From Paenibacillus xylanexedens (GTDB lineage Bacteria; Bacillota; Bacilli; Paenibacillales; Paenibacillaceae), in NCBI RefSeq assembly GCF_017874615.1, contig NZ_JAGIKV010000035.1:1-55237 (forward strand): a stretch of 55,237 nt of DNA, read 5' to 3'. A program made the position numbers and the translations under genes. Positions 37,740 to 46,125 of the stretch are shown here, piece by piece. The notes beneath the pieces were generated by a model that was given only the letters and a program-made list of their open reading frames with translations, was not told the DNA's origin and searched no databases. Positions within the stretch are counted from its first letter, which is position 1, and every line of letters begins with the position of its first letter.

Positions 37740-38671
37740 TAGAACGTCACCCCTTCTGCAATCGATACTGCGCCTGGTTCTTCAAAGATAGAGTCGTAGT
37801 CGGAATGGATGGCGTAGAATCGTTTATCCGCATAGATGGCTTCTTTACCCTCTGTCGTCTTACGGATCTGCATCTCATATGTGTTTACCAAAACAAAGTT
37901 ATCGTGATACGTGAAAATCACGACACCTTCAGGCATATGCGCGACTTCTTCAACGTCGTACGAGTTAATTGTCTTTTGAGCACCCATGATTTGAATTTGG
38001 ATAGAAGCGCTAGTATCTTTTTCAGCCAGTTTTTGCAGACGTTCAGAGAACGTGTTGGGATGCATGAAATATTTGAATTTACCTGCAGCGCGTAAGCGTG
38101 TCGGCACAGCTCGTTCCAATTCAAAGAAGATACCGACTTTCTTCTCAACCGGCAGTGTATCCCAGTCGATAAGATTCCCCTCTTCTTTCGCCTTTTTCAA
38201 CCAGCCGTTGTTGATTTTCAAGAAATCATAGTCCGGGTCAGTGCTTGGTGTTGCTGTATCCCCGTTAAAGCCCAAGTCTTGCATATTATCACCGTAGTTC
38301 TTCGTCATAGCAGCCATGATGATACTCTCAGCATCCTGTCCGCGGACACGTTGCGTTTGACGGATAAACTCTTCCGTAATCTCGAATGCCAAGACAACAG
38401 GCGCTACTGCATATGGCACTTGTGGGAATGTTGGTCCTGTGATATTGCTGGCCATGTTGTTTTCCACTTTGCCGCGGAGGTTCCGTCCAGTCACCCCAAT
38501 TTTATCAATCGTGCCTTTTGCACTTGTACGAGTGATTGTACGAATGCCTTTTAAGAAAGTGGTGGATTCATACGCCATTGTCAAAAAGGCGTCAACTTGT
38601 TGATAATTAAGTGCTGGTTGGTCCATTGGTGTTACGGTGGTCGATTTGATTACTTGTCCATTGGTTTTCAT
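37739..38671 (-). CDS. Major capsid protein (HK97-fold)
   Basis: 310 aa. YQQVDAFLTMAYESTTFLKG, RTITRTSAKGTIDKIGVTGR, VAPVVLAFEITEEFIRQTQR, FELERAVPTRLRAAGKFKYF and KTTEGKEAIYADKRFYAIHS have the arrangement of HK97-fold capsids in PBSX/YqbE-like phages. No separate N-terminal scaffold domain; scaffolding is likely the C-terminal part of the XkdF-like protein upstream. Overlaps the YqbF-like gene by 1 nt. Confidence 0.88.
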   Translation of the reverse strand: MKTNGQVIKSTTVTPMDQPALNYQQVDAFLTMAYESTTFLKGIRTITRTSAKGTIDKIGVTGRNLRGKVENNMASNITGPTFPQVPYAVAPVVLAFEITEEFIRQTQRVRGQDAESIIMAAMTKNYGDNMQDLGFNGDTATPSTDPDYDFLKINNGWLKKAKEEGNLIDWDTLPVEKKVGIFFELERAVPTRLRAAGKFKYFMHPNTFSERLQKLAEKDTSASIQIQIMGAQKTINSYDVEEVAHMPEGVVIFTYHDNFVLVNTYEMQIRKTTEGKEAIYADKRFYAIHSDYDSIFEEPGAVSIAEGVTF

Positions 38672-38700
38672 AAGTTTAATAGTCTCCCTTCAAATTTTGA

Positions 38701-39942
38701 CTACAACAAGCCGCCGAAGCTTACAGATCCATCTGACTTGTGAATATTTTCATCATGAATATCACCTTGAGCAGATCCGCCACGGCTATTTTTAACGATC
38801 TGTACATCAGCTGCCAACGTGCTCATTTGCTCAGTCAACGGGGCCAATGCTTTGGCAATGGCATCAGTAACCGCGTTGGATTCAGGATCAGAACCATTGC
38901 CCGCATCCGTTGTTCCCGCGTCAGGATCAGCACCACCATCCTGTTTCTTCAACTCTGTGATTTCAGCATTCAATCCTCCCACTTGCTTAACAATAGGTGC
39001 AACAGCAGCTTGCACAGCCTTTGCAATATCTTCTGGTTTCAAATCTTCTTCCTCCTCGGGCTCTTCTTCGGGAGCCGTTTTATTTTTAAGGTCGGTCAAT
39101 GTAGCAATCGCATCATCAATGTGCTGCAGGTTGCTGGCAGAAATCTTTTTGCCAGCTTTGACAATGGCTTCAGGCGGCTTGCCTATGGCCTTCACGATAT
39201 CTTCTTGGACCAATACGTCTTGGGCAATCTCAACAAAATCTTGCAAGGCTTCGCGTATAACTTCGGGATCTGTTTCCATTCCCGAATCCCACGAGTCCCA
39301 ACGGAAAAGAACATCGTTTAAGGCATCTTGAGCCGCCCAAAACTCACGTTTCTTGCGATTTTTGTTGTACTTATCGGCAACAACGCCTTTAACAATCGGT
39401 GACATTGCTGCATTGATTGCTTTTTTGATGTGATGCATGAGACCTTTGGATACTTCTTCATCCTCGACTTCCTCACGCTTACCAACGCCAAACATTGAAA
39501 ACCCTGTGATGTCACCCTTTTGGATTTCTTCCCAGGCATCATCATCAATCACCTTCACACCAGCGACCCATGAACCTTTTGCAATCACTTGGTCGCCAAT
39601 CTCCATATCACATGGGGCAATATAAGATTCAACAACGTATCCTTTGTCAGCGTCCAGATCATGTTGCTTATCGATGTTGTAGGTGTGTTGGTTCTCCATG
39701 AACAAATGAGCTGCCTTTTCAATCTCGACAGCATCCATCATGTCGCCATGGACATCCTCAACATCTGGCTGATATACCACACCAATAACGATGTGTTGTG
39801 TGTCATCCACCTTGGCGATTTGGACTTGCTTTTGAATAGCGTTTTTCCCAGCAGCTTTAATAATGGCGAATGGCACACCATTAGCGCCCTTATCCACGAG
39901 CGACAAGTGCGTAATCTTTGCGTCCTTCATTTTGTATGTCAT
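38701..39942 (-). CDS. XkdF-like prohead protease/scaffold
   Basis: 413 aa from the ATG at 39942 (GGGGGTG at 9 nt; the GTG at 39954 lies within the ribosome site). N-terminal XkdF domain: ITHLSLVDKGANGVPFAIIK, HLFMENQHTYNIDKQHDLDA, VESYIAPCDMEIGDQVIAKG and GDITGFSMFGVGKREE, a putative serine protease fold. C-terminal 150 residues are coiled coil and acidic (APEEEPEEEEDLKPEDIAKA, then AALAPLTEQMSTLAADVQIV-like helices) as in a scaffold. Sits directly before the capsid gene. Confidence 0.85.
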   Translation of the reverse strand: MTYKMKDAKITHLSLVDKGANGVPFAIIKAAGKNAIQKQVQIAKVDDTQHIVIGVVYQPDVEDVHGDMMDAVEIEKAAHLFMENQHTYNIDKQHDLDADKGYVVESYIAPCDMEIGDQVIAKGSWVAGVKVIDDDAWEEIQKGDITGFSMFGVGKREEVEDEEVSKGLMHHIKKAINAAMSPIVKGVVADKYNKNRKKREFWAAQDALNDVLFRWDSWDSGMETDPEVIREALQDFVEIAQDVLVQEDIVKAIGKPPEAIVKAGKKISASNLQHIDDAIATLTDLKNKTAPEEEPEEEEDLKPEDIAKAVQAAVAPIVKQVGGLNAEITELKKQDGGADPDAGTTDAGNGSDPESNAVTDAIAKALAPLTEQMSTLAADVQIVKNSRGGSAQGDIHDENIHKSDGSVSFGGLL

Positions 39943-40021
39943 TTCTTCTCTCACCCCCTTTCATGTATAACTCCATAGCAAACAAGCATGACCACAACAG
40001 CACCATACCAACACTTCTCAT
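39890..40021 (-). CDS. Possible 43-aa hydrophobic protein overlapping XkdF start
   Basis: RSVGMVLLWSCLFAMELYMK followed by a charged tail (GGERRNDIQNEGRKDYALVA). The ATG at 40021 has a good site (GAGGTG, 8 nt) in the gap between two head genes, but the frame overlaps the XkdF-like start by 53 nt. Could be a real short membrane peptide or a translational relay to the XkdF-like gene. Confidence 0.4.
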   Translation of the reverse strand: MRSVGMVLLWSCLFAMELYMKGGERRNDIQNEGRKDYALVARG

Positions 40022-40037
40022 ATTCAGTTCACCTCGC

Positions 40038-40868
40038 TTAATCAAGTACCAGCTGCATAGTGCAACGGCAATTAATGATTTCCTTTGCTTCACCTGAAGG
40101 ATCACCAGGATACATCAGCTTGCTTTTGCCGACCTTAAACGGTTTGTCCAGATCAACCACTTGACCATTTGCCTTGCGATGAGTCTTTCGTGTTCTCGAT
40201 CCGGCTGCAGAACGCCATTTCTTACCCTTGGCAATCTCGGACTGCTTCCACCCTTCAAGCTTGCCGCCATTTGCCGCTGCCGTGCTCATCGTTCGTGACA
40301 CCCGCTGCGCTCGTACCATGCTGAAAGGTCCATCTTCACCCGTAGCAGCAATCGCGCTGATCCCCTGAACAAGCAAAGCCCGTTCTGAAGGAGTGTTCCC
40401 TTCATCAATCGCCTTTTCGAAGCTTCGTAAGAGTGTATCCGTTGAAGACTGGTTCATATCGGGTACCAGGCTGCGGATCTCCTTAACAAATTTCTTGGCC
40501 GCCTTATTCTTAGTGCTCCACACCTTTTCATCATCAAGCTCAAGCAACTCAGACTCTCCCGCCAGATTGAACAAAGGTTCGAATGCATCCTGTACCGCCT
40601 GTTCAAACAGATCTCCGAAGACTTCGGATGTGTGTAAAGCAATCATGACCTTGCCCAACTCACCAATATCACCAAGAGATTCCTCGCTCAGTTCAGCGAT
40701 AGCTTCCTGAAGGGCTTCTCCCTGAAGCTCTAAGATCTCCACGATCCGGTCTTCACCCTGCTTGTATAACTCTTCAAGCAACTTGCGTTCCACATATGTC
40801 AGCTCAAGACTATCAAGAAACTCATCGTCATCCGCTTTGACAATCAGTTCCCAGCAAGCTTCACACAT
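40038..40868 (-). CDS. Mu gpF-like minor head protein
   Basis: 276 aa from ATG 40868, which overlaps the portal stop and follows GAGGTGG (longer starts up to 40967 lie inside the portal gene). The C-terminal family core is clear: KKWRSAAGSRTRKTHRKANG, then PFKVGKSKLMYPGDPSGEAK and EIINCRCTMQLVLD. SPP1 gp7/Mu gpF proteins bind the portal and help DNA delivery. The N-terminal half is helical and acidic. Confidence 0.85.
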   Translation of the reverse strand: MCEACWELIVKADDDEFLDSLELTYVERKLLEELYKQGEDRIVEILELQGEALQEAIAELSEESLGDIGELGKVMIALHTSEVFGDLFEQAVQDAFEPLFNLAGESELLELDDEKVWSTKNKAAKKFVKEIRSLVPDMNQSSTDTLLRSFEKAIDEGNTPSERALLVQGISAIAATGEDGPFSMVRAQRVSRTMSTAAANGGKLEGWKQSEIAKGKKWRSAAGSRTRKTHRKANGQVVDLDKPFKVGKSKLMYPGDPSGEAKEIINCRCTMQLVLD

Positions 40869-42342
40869 GAGCGCCCACCTCAGCTGATCCTTTTCGCAGT
40901 AATCGCTTAGCGATGATCGAAACACGCTCCTGTAGGTCGTCAGCATCGCCGTTTCCTTCGTGATCAAGAATAGCCGGTTGGCTTCCTGCTAATTGTGCAA
41001 TCGGAGTATCAAGGTACTTCGGACTGAACTTACTTTCATCAATCGTCGTACCCAGAACATCCTCAGCAATTGGGATCAGGTCACGGACCAACATAATGCC
41101 TCGTTCAGCGATAAAGTCCAGCATTGCCTTGCGATCTTCCGGATCAATGATGCTCGGTGCTCGAAGCACTGCCTTCACTCGGAAGATTCCCATGGCTGGG
41201 AACAACCGCTTGTTGAATATCTCATTCATGATCCACTTGCGATAAGGCTCAAATACTTGTTCTTCTGCAAACTGCAATGCTGCCTGAGCTGTCGCCCGGT
41301 TGTAGTCTGAACTTTGACCAACAAGAATCGGCGGTAAGCGGAAGGATGACAAGATATCAGCTTTCTTTTCCTTTCCATAATCAAGGAAGAGCGCATCTTG
41401 TTGCAGAAGGTCATTGAGCTTGTCCATCTGGATTGATACTTTCTCGACCTTCTCGTCTAATGGTCCGCCTGTTTCTTGCCCTTTGGCTTCAAGGTAAAGA
41501 ATACCCCCTTGGGATTGAGATCCTTTGACCTTACTCAATAGCTCCATGGATTGTTGAGTGAGTCGTCCATTCGTCACAGTCAGGATCATTGAGAGCATAC
41601 GGCCATTACTGAAATAGGATACGTTCAATTCCTCAGCTTCACGAGAGCCGACTACACCAGGTGCGTTCCCAAACCAGCGGGGTTCACCATAGGCGCCGTC
41701 ATTGCCGACCTTCAACGGAATGACCTGGTTCTCGGTACCATCAGTACCGAACAATCGAAACCAAACTACCGATGTCCCGCGCTTCATTGCATATCGACGT
41801 GCATAGATTTGTTGAGTGAACTCCTCAACCTCTTTGGTAGAGCTGATCCGTCGTTTGCGTTTAATTGTCGAAAGTTTGCTTTCCTTGGTGTATCGTACAT
41901 ACTTCGGGTCCATCCGGAAGATCGTCGGGAACTCGCTCCCGCTCGGCCAAGCAACTTCCATATTCGCCATCCCCGTGCTTTCCAAATCCTCAATAAGCTG
42001 GCCTATGATCTCTTCAGGATTATCTTCGAGGTTACAAGTCTCCAAAAAGCGTTCTGCACGGTTCCATTCTTCCTTTGCAGTCTCGTCACTCTCGCCTGGC
42101 AAGTACTCCAGTGCGATACCATGTCCAGCAATGTTGCGCTTGTATGCCTCAATACACTGAGGAATGATGTTGCTGTTTTTGACAAGCAGCCTGCAGGATG
42201 TAGGATCGTTGCCTGATTCAAATGGTAACAGCCCATGATGATCGTATAAGCTGTCGAATACATCGGGAAGTTGGGCACTGGATGGAATGTGCTTACCTTC
42301 TTCTTTCGCAAATGGAACCCATGCTGCATTGCCTTCACTCAA
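40861..42342 (-). CDS. Portal protein (XkdE-like)
   Basis: 493 aa; dodecameric DNA gate of the head. PDVFDSLYDHHGLLPFESGN, IIPQCIEAYKRNIAGHGIAL, EEIIGQLIEDLESTGMANME, then LNDLLQQDALFLDYGKEKKA and SFRLPPILVGQSSDYNRATA are the PBSX-portal pattern. C-terminus has EGNGDADDLQERVSIIAKRL. Starts one base after the terminase stop. Confidence 0.9.
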   Translation of the reverse strand: MSEGNAAWVPFAKEEGKHIPSSAQLPDVFDSLYDHHGLLPFESGNDPTSCRLLVKNSNIIPQCIEAYKRNIAGHGIALEYLPGESDETAKEEWNRAERFLETCNLEDNPEEIIGQLIEDLESTGMANMEVAWPSGSEFPTIFRMDPKYVRYTKESKLSTIKRKRRISSTKEVEEFTQQIYARRYAMKRGTSVVWFRLFGTDGTENQVIPLKVGNDGAYGEPRWFGNAPGVVGSREAEELNVSYFSNGRMLSMILTVTNGRLTQQSMELLSKVKGSQSQGGILYLEAKGQETGGPLDEKVEKVSIQMDKLNDLLQQDALFLDYGKEKKADILSSFRLPPILVGQSSDYNRATAQAALQFAEEQVFEPYRKWIMNEIFNKRLFPAMGIFRVKAVLRAPSIIDPEDRKAMLDFIAERGIMLVRDLIPIAEDVLGTTIDESKFSPKYLDTPIAQLAGSQPAILDHEGNGDADDLQERVSIIAKRLLRKGSAEVGAHV

Positions 42343-44034
42343 TTAAATCCACCCCGCTCCCCCATTGTTTTCTTCATGCTTCGATTCCTCCCGTTGCTGT
42401 TGTTTTTTCTTAAACCATTCGAACCACTTATCGGCTACCTGACGCACCTGCAAGGCAATGGAATAAGCCATGATTCGGTCATCGTGACAACCACTGTCTG
42501 CCTCTGCTTTGCCTTTATTGTCGATGAAAGTCATACACTCACCGAACAGCTCTGGACAGTAAATATCGTAAAGCTCATCACGAATGGCTTCTTTGAAGTC
42601 TGAGATCATCACAGGGCGAGTTGCTTTATTGGTTTCCCATCCAAGCTTGCCCTTTTTATGAAGGAACAGCAGCGGGTAATGACACGTGTTGAACAACGTG
42701 TTAAGCACCGATTCCCCAGTGTTGTTGTTTTCCACTGCCAGCAATGCTGTGTTGTAATACAGGCCCAACGTGTTCAGCTTTTTCCCGAACAAGTCAGTGT
42801 CCCACTTGCCATGCAGAGCGGCGCACATTTCTCCTGTACGCGCATCGATCACATAAGCAGCATCATAGTCGCCATCTTCGGTACCCTTTGCTGTATCTGC
42901 GGATAAAATATATCGCTTACCCTGTTCTGGAAGGTGATAGATGACCAGTTCCCCCGCATGAGCCGGGACAACCTGTTCTTTAACAAAATCAATTTCATAA
43001 ATAGCACCTTTCAGTTTAATTGCTTCCTTCAGGCGCTTAATGAATTTGTTATCAAAGATACTTTCACCTGATAACAAGAACGCTTCGTCAGGTTCAGAAG
43101 GATATTCCTGCTCAAACTGTCGTGAATCACCGCCGCAATCGTTTCGAATGGTATACCGTCGCCATTGTAACTGCTCATCATCCAACCCGTATTTTGCCTT
43201 CAGTTCCAGTTCATCTTCCGTCAGTTCAAACCCCGGAGGAACGGGCTTGCGATAGTCCGGCATTTCGAACCATGCAAAAAAGAGCGGAGAAAAATCATTC
43301 TCGCCCTTCACAGCTGCATCCCATATTTGCTTGAACTCTTCCATGCCGTTTGCTGTAGATTCGATAATTCCGATGCTTCCTGGCTCTTTGGACAAAGCAG
43401 CAAGAAGGGAAAGCAAATGTCGCTTCTTCTTCTTGGCTGGCCAGAACGCAACTTCGGAAGCATGCAGATAATGAATCGTATCCGAACGGGCAAGCACTCG
43501 GCTTTCTGCCGTTTGTACGGTGATCTTTGATTTCAGCCCCGGGTTCCTTCGACGGTCTGCCGTCCGGATCGCGGGATTCTCAAATGTCAGCTTCTTGGCG
43601 TTGTTCTTGCGAGTCATCGGCTGAATAACCGATGGCACTCGTTCATAGTAAAGCTGGAACATATCGAACAAGTTACTTGAAGCATCGGAAGACTGAGCAA
43701 CGATAAAGGCATTCTTTGCTTCCTGCAATGACGTGAAATAATAGATTAACGCCTCTGTCACCGTTGAAAAGCCCATTTGCCGAGCTTTCAGAATGATAAT
43801 CCGAACGGGCTTCCCTGCTTCTAAATCTTCAAATACCTTTGCAGCATAGCGCCGCTGGGCATCATTGAGGATCAACCGTACCATAGCACCGGACTTGTCC
43901 TTGATCTTGAGCATCCGGTAACAAAATTGTTCGAAGTCTAACAAGATCGCTTTTAGTTCGGCCAGTTTGTCCGGTCGTTGTTGCAGCCTACGCTTGATTC
44001 GACGACGGTGTTCCTTAGCCAATGCAATTACCAA
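42343..44034 (-). CDS. terL: Terminase large subunit
   Basis: 563 aa packaging motor. ATPase domain: ARQMGFST at 84-91 as Walker A variant, YFTSLQEAKNAFIVAQSSDA, and GSIGIIESTANGMEEFKQIW as the coupling motif. Nuclease domain: YILSADTAKGTEDGDYDAAY, LLAVENNNTGESVLNTLFNT and SGCHDDRIMAYSIALQV with the expected acidic residues. Longer than PBSX XtmB. TTG at 44034 overlaps the small subunit stop by 7 nt. Confidence 0.93.
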   Translation of the reverse strand: MVIALAKEHRRRIKRRLQQRPDKLAELKAILLDFEQFCYRMLKIKDKSGAMVRLILNDAQRRYAAKVFEDLEAGKPVRIIILKARQMGFSTVTEALIYYFTSLQEAKNAFIVAQSSDASSNLFDMFQLYYERVPSVIQPMTRKNNAKKLTFENPAIRTADRRRNPGLKSKITVQTAESRVLARSDTIHYLHASEVAFWPAKKKKRHLLSLLAALSKEPGSIGIIESTANGMEEFKQIWDAAVKGENDFSPLFFAWFEMPDYRKPVPPGFELTEDELELKAKYGLDDEQLQWRRYTIRNDCGGDSRQFEQEYPSEPDEAFLLSGESIFDNKFIKRLKEAIKLKGAIYEIDFVKEQVVPAHAGELVIYHLPEQGKRYILSADTAKGTEDGDYDAAYVIDARTGEMCAALHGKWDTDLFGKKLNTLGLYYNTALLAVENNNTGESVLNTLFNTCHYPLLFLHKKGKLGWETNKATRPVMISDFKEAIRDELYDIYCPELFGECMTFIDNKGKAEADSGCHDDRIMAYSIALQVRQVADKWFEWFKKKQQQREESKHEENNGGAGWI

Positions 44035-44921
44035 TCTAAATCATCCCCATCGTCATCTTCATCGTCTACATCATTCCCTCCCCCGCTTTCATCCCCATGG
44101 CCCAACGCCTTGTATTTATCCAGCTCAAGACGTTCACGGGCGATTCTTAATTTCTCTTCTTCTTGCTGCAAGCTGGCGATCAAATTGATGACCCGAAGCT
44201 TCTTATCCCGTGTTTTGACCAAGGCTTCCTCTTGTTTGAGTATCTTGTCCAACTTAGACGTGACTACGGTCGTAATCTCGGTGACCTTCATCCCTTCGGT
44301 GGTAAGTGGTACCTTGATTGCCTTTCCCGTCTTAGGGCTCAACATAGAAACTTTGTCCTGCCGCTGCATGAGCTCTTGCTTTGTCTTACGCTCTTCGTCA
44401 GTAAGACCGGATTCAAGAAGCTTGACCCGTTTCATGTGTCGCCGCTCCTGCAGGGATAACATGATCAACTGTTCATTGAGCTGTGCAAGGGGGTCAGTAT
44501 CGATCTGATCCATCATATCCTGTTCGTCAGGCTCCAATGTATCAAGGAAGATCGTTTCATACATCCCTGTCTTGAGCGCATGCTTGTTGCGATATGGACC
44601 ACCATCGCCACCGCGGTTACCCACAGCATTCTGGTTACCCGGTGGAGCACCGCCCCGATTGCCAGATGCATTCTTATTGCCTTTGGGCGCTCCCCTTGAT
44701 TTCGGAACGCTCCCATTCGTTCCATTTGGAGCGTTCCCTTTGGAAGCCCCCGAAACGCTCCCATTCAATTCGTCTTCCCAACGATCCATGGACTTCCATT
44801 TGCGTACCCTGGACTCGGGAACAGAAAGAGCGGCGGCGATGTCTTTTAGCTTCATCGTTCCGCCGCTCTCCAGCCACATCAGTTTAGCCTTGTCCCGTTC
44901 AGGACTTCTCTCTCTGGCCAT
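44028..44921 (-). CDS. terS: Terminase small subunit (XtmA-like)
   Basis: 297 aa. The N-terminal helix-turn-helix (MKLKDIAAALSVPESRVRKW) with KSMDRWEDELN is the PBSX-type small terminase DNA-binding domain, followed by an Asn/Gly-rich linker (GAPKGNKNASGNRGGAPPGN) with GNRGG repeats, helical oligomerisation region, and an acidic tail (DVDDEDDDGDDLDW). Recognises the packaging site and directs the large subunit, whose start it overlaps. Confidence 0.88.
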   Translation of the reverse strand: MARERSPERDKAKLMWLESGGTMKLKDIAAALSVPESRVRKWKSMDRWEDELNGSVSGASKGNAPNGTNGSVPKSRGAPKGNKNASGNRGGAPPGNQNAVGNRGGDGGPYRNKHALKTGMYETIFLDTLEPDEQDMMDQIDTDPLAQLNEQLIMLSLQERRHMKRVKLLESGLTDEERKTKQELMQRQDKVSMLSPKTGKAIKVPLTTEGMKVTEITTVVTSKLDKILKQEEALVKTRDKKLRVINLIASLQQEEEKLRIARERLELDKYKALGHGDESGGGNDVDDEDDDGDDLDW

Positions 44922-45026
44922 CTACATTCATCACCACCCCCAACAAAAAAAATATTTTGTTTTCCATATGAGAAAGTCGGTTTAAATCGGACATTATTAT
45001 ATATACAACCAAAAGGAGATGTTAAA

Positions 45027-45200
45027 ATGACTAAACGTAAGTGTACTTACTGCCTTAAAAACTCTTTGATTGTCAGACAGATTCATCATCCTATCGATGA
45101 TCCAAATGAACCTTTGATACTCTTTGAATGCGAGACATGCAGACGACGAATGTTTGCATTCAGTTATCTGGAAGAAAAGTCTCATCCTTCTGAAGCTTGA
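45027..45200 (+). CDS. Opposite-strand zinc-ribbon protein, 57 aa
   Basis: TKRKCTYCLKNSLIVRQI, PLILFECETCRRRMFAFSYL: two CxxC pairs (CTYC and CETC) forming a zinc ribbon. AAGGAG 10 nt before the ATG is a clear site. It is the only plus-strand gene inside the late operon and overlaps the 3' end of the minus-strand small gene by 41 nt. Possibly expressed early or in the prophage when the late operon is silent. Function unknown. Confidence 0.7.
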   Translation: MTKRKCTYCLKNSLIVRQIHHPIDDPNEPLILFECETCRRRMFAFSYLEEKSHPSEA

Positions 45201-45384
45201 TATCCAATTCGATGAGACGTTCCAGATCCTGAACGGTCTGCATCTTTATATTTCCAGCCTGTAGGTCTTTCACCCACTGAGCAATTGATGCCTTAACGAT
45301 CTTACGGTACTGCTCTTTACTCTCAAGGATACCTTCCATTACAGCGAGTTCATGTTGCAATAAATCTTCATCTGGTGTTCTCAT
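45160..45384 (-). CDS. Small helical protein before terminase, 74 aa
   Basis: Acidic/helical: EDLLQHELAVMEGILESKEQ, KIVKASIAQWVKDLQAGNIK, MQTVQDLERLIELDIKLQKD. GAGGGG lies 5 nt before the ATG. No family recognised; in this place phages often encode small packaging accessories. Convergent overlap with the zinc-ribbon gene. Confidence 0.65.
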   Translation of the reverse strand: MRTPDEDLLQHELAVMEGILESKEQYRKIVKASIAQWVKDLQAGNIKMQTVQDLERLIELDIKLQKDETFLPDN

Positions 45385-45405
45385 GCGTACCCCTCAGCTT
45401 TCCGT

Positions 45406-45518
45406 TATGATGGAATGCGAGATAGCGGATGTCTGCAAAATGCCACGCGTGGCGGGCCGCTATCTCAGCCGGGGGATACCCTGGAGGAATGGGAGGACGT
45501 TACCGCGTCCTCCTTTTT
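45406..45518 (+). ncRNA. Candidate structured small RNA, opposite to the late operon
   Basis: In the 132-bp gap between the Mom-like gene and a small gene, the plus strand has a -10-like TATGAT (45406-45411), then a 10-bp closing stem GAGATAGCGG (45419-45428) / CCGCTATCTC (45457-45466) enclosing a GCCACGCGTGGC hairpin, a short linker with GGAGG, and a strong terminator GGAGGACG / CGTCCTCC (45492-45513) followed by TTTTT. This gives a compact RNA of about 100 nt. No good -35 is seen. It could also be a structured packaging (pac/cos) or RNA-processing element on the other strand. Confidence 0.45.
45492..45518 (+). terminator. Plus-strand intrinsic terminator
   Basis: 8-bp GC-rich stem GGAGGACG / CGTCCTCC, 6-base loop, TTTTTATTTT after it. 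Only the plus strand has the T-run, so it ends a transcript antisense to the late genes. Confidence 0.75.
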
Positions 45519-46125
45519 ATTTTGGATACGGTTTGTGCAAAGGCAGAATCTTACGCCGCATCTTCTTGTTCAACGGCATCAGGTACTTGTGCTTGCCCTC
45601 TGTCCGGTACAATTCGGCATTGGCATCCAAGTTGTTCCTGATCCAATCGATGCGTTGACTGCCGGTACCATACTTGCTGTGAATCGATTTGGGATGTGTC
45701 TTCTTCCCTTTAATGATGAAATAATGCTCCCCGTCCGTCTTTCCCTCATAGATCCAGTTCGTCGCCTGATAGATCCCACCGTGATGCTTTTGCTCAACGT
45801 CGGCATAACTGACGATCAACTCCACATTGGGGGATTGCTCCTTCAAGAATCGGATCGCTTTGGCAAGGATCTCCGATACAAATGATTGATGCTTGGTTAA
45901 AGCAACCCGTGTCAACTCACAGCATTCACGCTGAGTCAGGCCATATGGTGAACCGATATTCTGAGTCGCCCCACGGCTGAATATAACCACACCGATAAAC
46001 TGGCCATCTTCCCATGCTCCCACCTTCACCGACTTTCCTGCGGGCAAGCTGCGGCTGTAGTGGAAATTCTCACAGGAGAACTTCGCTGCTTCATGTGTCG
46101 CCCAATCCACTTTTAAATCAATCAT
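45517..46125 (-). CDS. Mom-like DNA hypermodification protein
   Basis: 202 aa. Matches the Mu Mom family: VGAWEDGQFIGVVIFSRGAT, QNIGSPYGLTQRECCELTRV, ALTKHQSFVSEILAKAIRFL, ELIVSYADVEQKHHGGIYQA and TNWIYEGKT. In Mu, Mom is a GNAT-like enzyme that modifies adenine at N6 and shields phage DNA from restriction. Here it overlaps a ParB-like protein (8 nt), a pairing seen in other phages, so modification is probably targeted or supported by that partner. Confidence 0.88.
   Translation of the reverse strand: MIDLKVDWATHEAAKFSCENFHYSRSLPAGKSVKVGAWEDGQFIGVVIFSRGATQNIGSPYGLTQRECCELTRVALTKHQSFVSEILAKAIRFLKEQSPNVELIVSYADVEQKHHGGIYQATNWIYEGKTDGEHYFIIKGKKTHPKSIHSKYGTGSQRIDWIRNNLDANAELYRTEGKHKYLMPLNKKMRRKILPLHKPYPK

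Noticed and set aside
38740..39331. Two plus-strand open frames of 170-193 aa
   Set aside because: Antisense of the XkdF-like gene; composition mirrors that gene and there is no ribosome site.
45419..45466. tRNA-like gene from the acceptor-like stem
   Set aside because: No T-arm sequence, anticodon arm or CCA-type end; only the closing stem resembles one. No tRNA genes were recognised in the window.
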